Origin: JABDMH01 sp965222645
Lineage (GTDB): Bacteria; Bacteroidota; Bacteroidia; Chitinophagales; Saprospiraceae
DNA length: 64,000 nt
Direction: 5' to 3'
Assembly (NCBI GenBank): GCA_965222645.1
Contig: OZ244968.1
Coordinates: 248,001-312,000 of the forward strand
Shown here piece after piece: positions 18,698 through 26,760 of the stretch. Position 1 is the first letter of the stretch, and every line of letters begins with the position of its first letter. Under the pieces are notes generated by a model. That model was not told the origin of the DNA, ran no database searches, and was given only the letters and a program-made list of their open reading frames with translations. Made by a program: the position numbers and the translations under genes.

Positions 18698-18987
18698 TCA
18701 AAGCATTGTATCCAAATCTTGCATTCCCACGATTGCCATAATTTCCACCGTGTCACCATTCACTCTGTAATAAATACTGTCAGAACCACAGACGCATCTT
18801 CTATAACCCTTTTTTACGTTGTCAACTGACTCAGAGGAAAAAGGTCGCTGAGTTATAATTTCAAAATATTTAAAAAATGATTCAAAATATTTATCAGGTT
18901 GTTTCAGTCCAAATTTGTGTAATCCATAACGATGTATTCTTATCAGATCTCCTTGGCTTCATTACTTACCCGATATTTGTATTTCAT
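18698..18987 (-). pseudogene. Frameshifted ParE/RelE-family toxin remnant
   Basis: Reading from the ATG at 18987 gives MKYKYRVSNEAKE and then an early stop (18945-18943). If one base is added back near 18950, the frame continues as DLIRIHRYGLHKFGLKQP, later RPFSSESVDNVKKGYRR and SIYYRVNGDTVEIMAIVG, ending at 18698. The restored protein would be 96 residues and has the ParE pattern in full (basic helix, then beta strands with YRR and IYYR). So a single-base loss has broken the toxin. The partner antitoxin gene lies 139 bp upstream on the same strand and is intact. Confidence 0.85.
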
Positions 18988-19126
18988 TTGCGAAGCAGAT
19001 GCCTGAATGAATCAACCAAATCTTTTTATAACCCCAAAGAATGAAATCGAAATGGCAATGACTTTCAATTTTAGTGTATACGGGATTGAGTGAGAAGGAC
19101 TTCAGCTCTGCTGGTATTTATTCAGA

Positions 19127-19390
19127 TCAGTCAATAGCATTGAATTCAGACTTGGACTGAAGAAGTATTTCTTTCTCACTATCTTCAGTAAATCCACTCT
19201 TTTCGGCTCTCTCTATTTTAGCTCTAATCCAATCTACCCTAACCTGCTGTTTTCTTGCCTGCCTCAGCAGATCATTAACAAGTTCACTTTTACTGGAATA
19301 CTCCCCGTTGCTTACCTGAGCTTTGAGCCATTCATTGTTTGGTTGTGTAAATGATATACTCTGCATGATCATAAATGTATTTTGATGCAA
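19127..19390 (-). CDS. parD: ParD-like antitoxin
   Basis: An 87-residue antitoxin of the ParD/CopG ribbon-helix-helix group. The N-terminal strand and helices are in QSISFTQPNNEWLKAQVSNGEYSSKSELVNDLLRQ-like text (about 10-45), and the C-terminal part is charged, as expected for the toxin-wrapping tail. ATGs at 19372 and 19366 are alternative starts nearer the strand. It should bind its own promoter and neutralise a ParE toxin. The toxin gene downstream is frameshifted, so the antitoxin may now be an orphan kept as a regulator or on its way to loss. The 139-bp gap between them is unusual, since parD and parE usually overlap or nearly touch. Confidence 0.8.
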   Translation of the reverse strand: MHQNTFMIMQSISFTQPNNEWLKAQVSNGEYSSKSELVNDLLRQARKQQVRVDWIRAKIERAEKSGFTEDSEKEILLQSKSEFNAID

Positions 19391-19500
19391 AAAAACACCA
19401 TTATTGCATCATCTGCAAGATAATAAGAATGCATTGTGATTTATTGTTTCTCTGAGATCAGAGCGTAAGGGGGCTGAAGTGGCATCACGAGACCGGGTCA

Positions 19501-20514
19501 TCATCGATTGACTTTTGCATACACACCCTCTACTTCCCTCAAAAATCGCTCAAGTCCAAAGTCGGTCTTTGCCGTTTTAGATGTGTTTTCCAAACTACTT
19601 TCATATCTATTCCTAATACTATTTATTGCCAGTTCTAATGAATCAACAGTCAATTCATCCAAAACAAACCCCACTCCCCTTTCCTCTACATGATCAGCCA
19701 TTGCGATCATGCGGCTGCAGATCACCGGTTTTCCCGATGCCAGGCTCTCAATAAGAGAATGCGGATAAGCTTTGACAATCCCGGCCTCTTTGCTCAGCAG
19801 GATCGTAGCATGGATACGCTGGTGAAGTTGAGCAATATCCACTTTCTCGTTGATTACTTCAACATTAAACGGATGACCCCATTTGGAAAGCATTTTCTTT
19901 AAATGGCCAAAATGCAGCCCTCGCCACAAAAAGATGATCTTGAAGTCGGGTCGCGCACTGGCCAGCTGGATCAACAACTCCACACCCTTGCTTTGAAATT
20001 GTTTGATTTCCCAGGGCGCAGATGCCATAAGGATTATAAATTGATCCCCGACGGGTAAAAAAGAAGGACCAAATCGTGACAAATCCAGTCCCGGAAGGAT
20101 AGTTGCAATATTATTAAATCCCAGAGAATGGAGCCTTTTATAATCCCTATCTGAGGAAAGAAGGATCTGTCTGAACTGTGTGAAGGATTTAAGATCTGAC
20201 GACAACGTCAATTTTGAAAGCCCTGAAGTCACCTGATAGATAACCGGTGAGTTAATGAATCGAAAAATCGGGTAATTGTAGAGATCAGGGGCAAAAAAGT
20301 GTACAAAATCTGCTTTTCTAGCAGCTCTTTTTATCGCACCTAATTTGTCCAAGCCGTAGAGTGGCCGGGGGTACCAACTGTGGGGCTGTGAAAAGGGATA
20401 AAGGGATATGACATCTCCTCCAAAGTGATCTGCAAGCATTTGGATCTCATTTAGCACAGCATCAGTATGGTCTAGCGAGGGACGCGGAGAAGTGTGCAGG
20501 TAGAGGATATTCAA
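19501..20514 (-). CDS. Glycosyltransferase, GT-B fold (GT4-like)
   Basis: A 337-residue GT-B enzyme without a signal peptide (MNILYLHTSPRPSLDHTDA). The C-terminal donor-binding half has ILMASAPWEIKQFQSKGVELL and KEAGIVKAYPHSLIESLASGKPVICS, where the EAGI..AYP..LIE..ASG pattern is the GT4-type nucleotide-sugar site. It should add a sugar to a lipid-linked or growing surface glycan at the inner face of the membrane. It sits between the ParD gene and repeat array 2, which separates it from the two GT2 genes that transcribe the same way. Confidence 0.8.
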   Translation of the reverse strand: MNILYLHTSPRPSLDHTDAVLNEIQMLADHFGGDVISLYPFSQPHSWYPRPLYGLDKLGAIKRAARKADFVHFFAPDLYNYPIFRFINSPVIYQVTSGLSKLTLSSDLKSFTQFRQILLSSDRDYKRLHSLGFNNIATILPGLDLSRFGPSFLPVGDQFIILMASAPWEIKQFQSKGVELLIQLASARPDFKIIFLWRGLHFGHLKKMLSKWGHPFNVEVINEKVDIAQLHQRIHATILLSKEAGIVKAYPHSLIESLASGKPVICSRMIAMADHVEERGVGFVLDELTVDSLELAINSIRNRYESSLENTSKTAKTDFGLERFLREVEGVYAKVNR

Positions 20515-20575
20515 GATGTTGAATTTGTCTTGAACAAGTTATAGAAATGTTGGGAGAACGAGAAAGTCATTAAAG

Positions 20576-23041
20576 GCCAGGGATTCCTAAGCCCGAAGTC
20601 TAAGTCGCGGCTTGCCAATCCGATGCTCTACACAACCCAAAGCGCCGGCTTGGGAATCCGCTCCACTCGATTTTTGAATCCGCTACCACCAAAAGCCAGG
20701 GATTCCTAAGCCCGAAGCGAAGCGGAGGGATTAGCAAGCCCGGCGACAGATTGGTTTCGCGGCTTGCCAATCTGCTGCTTTGCACAACTGGCACTGGTTT
20801 AGTAGTTGGTTACGTCCTGATTAGGGTTTTTCAGTATTTTACGGGATGAGAATCAATTATTGGCACACTTTTGAGGAAGGATTATTTTATCACATTTACA
20901 ATCATTCAGTATCAAATAGAAATCTATTTGAAAAATCGATCGACTATGAAGACTTTTTAAACAAATACAATAAATATGTTTCACATGCCTTTAATACCTA
21001 TGCGTTCTGCTTGATGCCAAATCATTTCCATTTTGTCGTTCAGGTAAAGAATAGAAATGAAATTCTTGATCAAATAAATCCTGAAGAATCTGTATGCTGC
21101 CATGATCTCTTTTATAACGATTTGTCCATAAATAAATTTATACAGGATCAATTTAGAAGGTATTTCAGTTCATACTCCTTATCATTCAATCACAGGAATA
21201 AAACCAGGGGCCAATTATTTCTTAAAAAAATGAAACGGGTTTGTTTTGATCCGGAATTAAAATTGGAATATTTGATTTGCTATGTGCACCATAATCCAAT
21301 ACATCACTCTTTTGTTAAAAATTATAAAGACTGGAAATTTTCATCCTACAAAAACTATTTAGGTTCCTTTCCCAAGCAACTCAGAAATATGAAATTGGAA
21401 AGTCATTTTCTCCCTGCTAACTTTTTAAGAGCACATCAGGCCTTTAAGATCAATTATAACGATTAAGCTGGTAGTCACCGGCTCACTGATCCGCTACGAA
21501 ACGTTGGGATTAGCAAGCCCGGAAAAGGACCTTAAACCCGAACCGCGGCTTGCCAATCCGATGCTCTACACAACTCAATGCACCGGCTTGGGAATCCGCT
21601 CCACATCGATTTGGGAATCCGCTACCACCAAAAGATAGGGATTCCTAAGCCCGAAGCGAAGCGGAGGGATTAGCAAGCCCGGAAAAGAACGTTAAACTAA
21701 ACCGCGGCTTGCCAATCTGCTGCTTGACACAAAGCTTACCACCAGCTTGGGAATCCGCTTCACTCGATTTGGGAATCCGCTACCACCAAAAGCTAGGGAT
21801 TCCTAAGCCCGAAGCGAAGCAGAGGGATTAGCAAGCCCGGAAAAGAACGTTAAACTAAACCGCGGCTTGCCAATCCGATGCTCTACACAACCCACTGCGC
21901 CGGCTTGGGAATCCGCTCCACATCGAGAGCCGAGGGATTCCTAAGCCCGAAGCGAAGCGGAGGGATTAGCAAGCCCGGAAAAGAACGTTAAAGCTAAAGC
22001 GCGGCTTGCCAATCCGATGCTCTACACAACCCAATGCGCCGGCTTGGGAATCCGCTTCACTCGATTTGGGAATCCGCTACCACCAAAAGTTAGGGATTCC
22101 TAAGCCCGAAGCGAAGCGGAGGGATTAGCAAGTCCGGAAAAGAACGTTAACCTAAACCGCGGCTTGCCAATCTGCTGCTTTGCACAACCTCACGCGCCGG
22201 CTTGGGAATCCACTTCACTCGATTTGGGAATCCGCTACCACCAAAAGTTAGGGATTCCTAAGCCCGAAGCGAAGCGGGAGGGATTAGCAAGCCCGGAAAA
22301 GAACGTTAAACTAAACCGCGGCTTGCCAATCCGATGCCCCACACAACCCAATGCGCCGGCTTGGGAATCCGCTACATGGAGAGCCGAGGGATTCCTAAGC
22401 CCGAAGTGAAACGAAGGGATTAGCAAGCCCGGACACGAACACCTTAAAGCTAAACCGCGGCTTGCCAATCTGCTGCTTTGCACAACCTCACTGCGCCGGC
22501 TTGGGAATCCGCTATATTGAGAATCCGGAAAGCGACGAGAAAATTCTAAACCGCGGCTTGCCAATCTGCTGCTTTGCGCATAGCTTACCGCCAGCTTGGG
22601 AATCCGCTCTATCGAGAATCCGGAAAGCGACTAGAAAATTCTAAGCCGCGGCTTGCCAATCCGATGCCCTACACAACCCAATGCGCCGGCTTGGGAATCC
22701 GCTACATCGAGAGCCGAGGGATTCCTAAGCCCGAAGTGAAACGAAGGGATTAGCAAGCCCGGAAAAGAACGTTAAACTAAACCGCGGCTTGCCAATCCGA
22801 TGCTCTACACAACCCAATGCGCCGGCTTGGGAATCCGCTCCACTCGATTTGGGAATCCGCTCCCACCAAAAGATAGGGATTCCTAAGCCCGAAGCGAAGC
22901 GGAGGGATTAGCAAGCCCGGAAAAGGACCTTAAACCCAAACCGCGGCTTGCCAATCTGCTGCCTGACACAAAGCTTACCACCAGCTTGGGAATCCGCTCC
23001 ACTCGATGTAGGAATCCGCTGCGAATAGTCTGGGAATCCCA
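20576..23041. repeat. Palindromic repeat array 2 (13 units, RAYT-associated)
   Basis: The module GCGGCTTGCCAATC recurs 13 times, starting at 20607, 20759, 21544, 21704, 21862, 22001, 22159, 22318, 22457, 22553, 22648, 22784 and 22943, so the spacing is 95-160 bp apart from the gap holding the RAYT gene. Each full unit has four arms: GGCTTGCCAATCC, GGCTTGGGAATCC, GGATTCCTAAGCC and GGATTAGCAAGCC. The first pairs with the last and the two inner ones pair with each other, so each unit can fold into a nested hairpin. Some units lack the inner arms (near 22500-22650). Irregular spacing and arms in both directions rule out CRISPR. Nothing here but the RAYT gene codes for protein. Confidence 0.9.
20846..21466 (+). 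CDS. REP-associated tyrosine transposase (RAYT)
   Basis: A 206-residue Y1/HUH single-strand DNA transposase of the RAYT type, expected to bind and cut palindromic REP sequences. The HUH motif is LMPNHFHFVVQV (H60, H62) and the nucleophile is probably Y146 in ICYVHHNPIHH, followed by the family's W-K-F-S-S-Y segment. It lies inside array 2, after two repeat units and before eleven. The gene is intact and AT-rich compared with the repeats. It is only distantly related to the 153-residue enzymes at 1598 and 3128. Its targets are probably the surrounding nested palindromes. Confidence 0.9.
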   Translation: MRINYWHTFEEGLFYHIYNHSVSNRNLFEKSIDYEDFLNKYNKYVSHAFNTYAFCLMPNHFHFVVQVKNRNEILDQINPEESVCCHDLFYNDLSINKFIQDQFRRYFSSYSLSFNHRNKTRGQLFLKKMKRVCFDPELKLEYLICYVHHNPIHHSFVKNYKDWKFSSYKNYLGSFPKQLRNMKLESHFLPANFLRAHQAFKINYND

Positions 23042-23045
23042 CTCC

Positions 23046-24029
23046 TTAGAACAATTTCTTCAAATGGTCCCAGATTCCTTCATCCGGCCTTTTATTTTCA
23101 AGCAAGTTTTCAATTTCATATTTACTCAATCTCACTTTCTTCATCAAGGTTTTTCGCTTTTTCATTGTCGCAGGTAGCTGCTGAAAAAACATCCAATATC
23201 CCTTGAGCGCGGGAAATAAATGTCCAAACGCCAACAAGTAATAAATCTGTCCATAGATGATTTTGGGTGCTTTTTTTAATAAAATGGATAACGGAATATT
23301 TTTAAAAAAAAGATTTAATCTGTTACACGTAACCAAAGAAATATATTTATTGTAGTCGATGTCAGATCCATGCCCCTTGTGATATACGATAGCCGTTTTT
23401 TCCAGTAAATAATCGAATCCCTGTAACCTTCCTCGCAATCCCAGATCGATGTCTTCTAAATAGGCAAAAAAGTCTTTATCCAGCAACCCGACCGTGTCGA
23501 AGAAAGATCTTTTGTACAAAGTACATCCTGCTGAAGGAGAAAATATATTTCTGTAATACTCGTAACTGTCATCTTTCTCTCCATGACCCATCTTAATTGC
23601 CTCGCCATACCAGGTAAGTATATTTCCTGCATCGTCTATCAGATTGTGATCATCAATAGAGAGCATAAGCGGAGCAACTGCAGCTGTACCTGGGCCGCTT
23701 CTTTCCAGGTTTTCCACTAAGAGTTTGAGACAATTTGGATTTGCAATTGTGTCTGTGTTCAGCAACCAAATTAAGGGAGCACTGGTAGTTTTTATTCCCC
23801 GGTTTACTGCAGTGGCAAACCCGTAATTTTTATCCAGCTCAATGATACATATATCCTGATCATGCTCTCTTATACCGGATACAGAGTTATCTGTCGAACC
23901 ATTATCTACGATCGTAATCTTAAATGTTTGTAGAGTTTGTTTCTCCAGAGCATCGAGACAGCCAGGTAACCATTTTTCCCCATTCCAATTGGGAATTATT
24001 ATGTCGATAAGGTTACTACCGTCTTCCAA
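23046..24029 (-). CDS. Glycosyltransferase family 2
   Basis: A 327-residue GT-A enzyme of the rhamnosyltransferase-like GT2 group. The nucleotide-sugar site is LIDIIIPNWNGEKWLPGCL with ITIVDNGSTDNS, the metal motif is in WLLNTDT (about 90), and AYLEDIDLGLRG (about 190) is the E-D acceptor/catalytic segment. The C-terminal part has a weakly hydrophobic, basic stretch (IIYGQIYYLLAFGHLFPALKGYW) that may touch the membrane. It overlaps its upstream GT2 neighbour by 14 bp, so the two are translated together. The last codons lie against repeat array 2. Confidence 0.85.
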   Translation of the reverse strand: MEDGSNLIDIIIPNWNGEKWLPGCLDALEKQTLQTFKITIVDNGSTDNSVSGIREHDQDICIIELDKNYGFATAVNRGIKTTSAPLIWLLNTDTIANPNCLKLLVENLERSGPGTAAVAPLMLSIDDHNLIDDAGNILTWYGEAIKMGHGEKDDSYEYYRNIFSPSAGCTLYKRSFFDTVGLLDKDFFAYLEDIDLGLRGRLQGFDYLLEKTAIVYHKGHGSDIDYNKYISLVTCNRLNLFFKNIPLSILLKKAPKIIYGQIYYLLAFGHLFPALKGYWMFFQQLPATMKKRKTLMKKVRLSKYEIENLLENKRPDEGIWDHLKKLF

Positions 24030-24876
24030 ATCGTCTATTTTGATTACCGAAATTATTCATTACACCATCCCAAACGGCAAGGCGACATGCTCTGCTGTTG
24101 GACACATCTCCCTTGAGTAAAAAACTGATTGCCTGCCGGCTAATTCGCCAGATCCAAATCAGATACAGATGCCACTTTTTATCCTGATGGTGTTTCATTA
24201 TATATAAAAACCTGTTTCTAAAATTATAGTACAGACGAAGAGTGCTGATTTCCGAGTCATTAGGTCTTTTATGTTCAACTCTTACCGAGTCCAGAACTAC
24301 CATTTCTACTTCCTCCCCCTTTGCCCTGGCGCAGAAGTCGGCAATTTCTCCACTAAAGAAAAACCGTTCATCGAGGAAACCAATCTCATCAAATATCGAT
24401 GTCCTGGCAAGTAAGACCGTACCTGGTAAATAAGCCGGTGTGACATGATCGGCATCTTTGTTTAAAATTCGAGTATCCAAGTAGAGACCAATATCCCTGC
24501 CACCAACCATAGTTTTTCCTCCCTCCACGAGGGCTGGGGCCACGAGGCTAAGGTCATGATCATTTATTAGCGCTGTTACCAATGTATTTAAGTCCGCTTG
24601 CTTTATCTCAACATCACTATTGAGCAGAAGAATTCGAGAATGTCCATCTTTCTGAGCTGCCTTAATACCCACGTTGCATCCACCTGCATAGCCGCGGTTT
24701 TTTTCATTTCTGATATACCAGACAGCAGTTCGATTTTCTTTTTCCAACGGGGCATCACTAGCATTGTCCACGAGATAGATAGTTAAGGGTAAAGTCCACT
24801 TTCTTAGGGTTGAAGTCATCCGCAAGACTTCGTCTTTATTGTTCCAGTAAAGGATAACAACTGCGATATGCTCCAT
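24016..24876 (-). CDS. Glycosyltransferase family 2
   Basis: A 286-residue GT2 enzyme starting MEHIAVVILYWNNKDEVLRM; a longer frame from 24918 would add 14 residues before this natural beta strand. Motifs are TIYLVDNASDAPL, GGCNVGIKAAQKDGHSRIL and LLLNSDVEIK for the sugar-nucleotide and metal site, then FFFSGEIADFCARAKG in place of the usual E-D-x-D segment. The C-terminal region carries a hydrophobic W-rich stretch (LYLIWIWRISRQAISFLL). It is the first gene of a two-gene unit with the next GT2. Confidence 0.8.
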   Translation of the reverse strand: MEHIAVVILYWNNKDEVLRMTSTLRKWTLPLTIYLVDNASDAPLEKENRTAVWYIRNEKNRGYAGGCNVGIKAAQKDGHSRILLLNSDVEIKQADLNTLVTALINDHDLSLVAPALVEGGKTMVGGRDIGLYLDTRILNKDADHVTPAYLPGTVLLARTSIFDEIGFLDERFFFSGEIADFCARAKGEEVEMVVLDSVRVEHKRPNDSEISTLRLYYNFRNRFLYIMKHHQDKKWHLYLIWIWRISRQAISFLLKGDVSNSRACRLAVWDGVMNNFGNQNRRFGRR

Positions 24877-25104
24877 ATCTCGATAAAGGTACTGAAAGGA
24901 TGGAAGTCCCGAAGTCACTGATATTCCAGATAAAGAGTAATCCTATCGTACTCTAAGAGACCCCTGGTCAAGGCGAGTATAGATTCCCCGGCATATTGTA
25001 TCTTTAAAAAATGTGGCCGGGTGCCAGAATACTTCCAAATTACTGTTATGACGATTATCTTCAATGGGATCAATCCTAATTTTTCTCAAATCTTTGACTG
25101 ACAA

Positions 25105-26466
25105 ATGCACAAACGCAAATTTCTAAAAAATGCCACCATCATTTCCGCTGGAGCAGCTTTATCACCGCTCTCCTGTGCAATGGATACAGGGGAAACGGCA
25201 GAAGAACCTCCCCCCACGATCAAAAATTGGGCAGGTAATCTGACCTTTTCCGCCAAAGAATATCACCGTCCTGAAAATCTCCAGGCAGCAAAGGAAACCA
25301 TTGTGAAATCAAATCAGGTAAAGATCTTCGGCACTCGCCATTCATTTTCAGCGATCGCGGATTGTGTCTCGGAGATCATTTCCAGCGATGGATTTCATCA
25401 AATCCATGAAATCGATAAAGCGGCACAAACCGTTGAAGTCGGTGCGGGAATCCGTTACGGTGAGCTGGCTATAAAACTTCAACAGGAGGGGTTTGCCTTG
25501 CATAATCTTGCTTCGCTTCCCCATATCTCCATAGGTGGTGCCTGTGCTACTGCTACTCATGGATCGGGAGATACCAATGGAAATTTGGCAAGCGTCGTGG
25601 TGGCCATGGAAATTCTCAAGCCGAACGGCGAATTGATCACACTAAAGAAAGGTGATCAGGATTTCGACGGAGCAGTTGTACACCTTGGAGCTCTTGGAAT
25701 GATCACAAAATTGATACTGAGAATCGAGCCCACCTATCAAGTGCAGCAGGAAATATTTCTCAATTTACCCCTGATTGAGGCCCAGGAAAATTTTGATCAG
25801 ATTTTTTCATCGGGATACAGTGTAAGTTTTTTTTCAGACTATAGTGAGGATGTGATCAACCAGGTTTGGATAAAACGGCGTATACCAAACGGAGAAGAAA
25901 ATTTAGGCCCTTTGACGGATTTTTTCGGAGCAAAAAAAGCACTTAAGGATATGCACCCCATTGCTTCCGTCTCCGCTGAAAACTGCACGGAACAAATGGG
26001 ATTACCCGGGCCATGGCACGAACGGCTCCCACACTTTAAAATGGATTTCACACCGAGTAATGGCGAGGAGCTACAGTCGGAATTCTTTGTGCCCAGGGAA
26101 AGTGCATCTGAAGTACTTGGGGTGATCCAGAAAATGAGTGATGAGATCACGCCATTGCTTTTTATCTCTGAGGTGCGCAGCATCAAGGGCGACGATATGT
26201 GGATGAGTACGGCATATGGTGGAGATCGCATTGCTTTTCACTTTACATGGAAGCCCGATGGCAAAGGTGTGGAAAACCTGTTGCCCAAATTGGAGCAGGC
26301 GTTAAGCCCTTACGATGCCAGACCACATTGGGGGAAACTCTTCCACATGAAAAGAAATCGTATTGAATCCTTATACCCCAGAATTGATGATTTCAGAGAT
26401 CTCGTGCACAGGTTTGACCCAACGCGCAAAATGCAAAATGAATACCTGCGGAGTCGGGTCATCTAG
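25105..26466 (+). CDS. FAD-linked oxidase, alditol/aldonolactone oxidase type
   Basis: A 453-residue flavoprotein of the VAO superfamily that oxidises sugar alcohols or aldonolactones with oxygen. The N-terminus (KRKFLKNATIISAGAALSP) looks like an export signal with a single arginine. GTRHSFSAIAD (about 76-86) matches the covalent-FAD histidine loop of alditol oxidases, with H79 as the FAD-linking residue. SIGGACATATHGSG is the FAD_binding_4 signature. The C-terminal ALO domain ends with ARPHWGKLFHM and FDPTRKMQNEYL, as is usual. It is transcribed alone and converges on the TonB receptor gene. Substrate cannot be named from the sequence. Confidence 0.85.
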   Translation: MHKRKFLKNATIISAGAALSPLSCAMDTGETAEEPPPTIKNWAGNLTFSAKEYHRPENLQAAKETIVKSNQVKIFGTRHSFSAIADCVSEIISSDGFHQIHEIDKAAQTVEVGAGIRYGELAIKLQQEGFALHNLASLPHISIGGACATATHGSGDTNGNLASVVVAMEILKPNGELITLKKGDQDFDGAVVHLGALGMITKLILRIEPTYQVQQEIFLNLPLIEAQENFDQIFSSGYSVSFFSDYSEDVINQVWIKRRIPNGEENLGPLTDFFGAKKALKDMHPIASVSAENCTEQMGLPGPWHERLPHFKMDFTPSNGEELQSEFFVPRESASEVLGVIQKMSDEITPLLFISEVRSIKGDDMWMSTAYGGDRIAFHFTWKPDGKGVENLLPKLEQALSPYDARPHWGKLFHMKRNRIESLYPRIDDFRDLVHRFDPTRKMQNEYLRSRVI

Positions 26467-26760
26467 TAGATTCCTTGTGTGAATGTGCCCGAGTCCCAGA
26501 AAGTCCCCACTACTTTCAACTGCCAGATTTGCTAGATTCAGATTCATCGCAAGCTAATCTTTTGTACTCGATCCAAGAATTGGTAATCACCCTTGCCATC
26601 TGCTTTCCGGCAGCTATTGTTCTGCTGTACCACTGTCCCCAGCATACTACGATATCACACTTTAACCCTGCTACTACAGCGCTACCCGCAAAAGCTACCA
26701 CCTACCCCACTTCTCAACTATGCTTCTATGCCACTACCCCACTATACCACATCATGTGGT
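26467..26760. other. Convergent intergenic region
   Basis: 294 bp between two convergent genes. The plus strand is rich in C and poor in G over 26600-26740. ACCACA-TCA-TGTGGT (26746-26760) is a 6-bp hairpin touching the stop of the receptor gene, but no T-run follows, so I do not call it a terminator. An open frame across 26475-26870 overlaps the receptor's 3' end and has no family resemblance. Confidence 0.5.

Noticed and set aside
20600..22644. Short open frames in array 2
   Set aside because: They read through the same repeats in several frames and end at unit boundaries; no start signal or family resemblance.
20576..23041. CRISPR array
   Set aside because: Spacing varies from 95 to 160 bp, the sequence between modules is itself repeated, arms occur in both directions and no cas gene is present.
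26746..26760. Terminator after the TonB receptor
   Set aside because: The 6-bp hairpin is not followed by a T-run on the minus strand.
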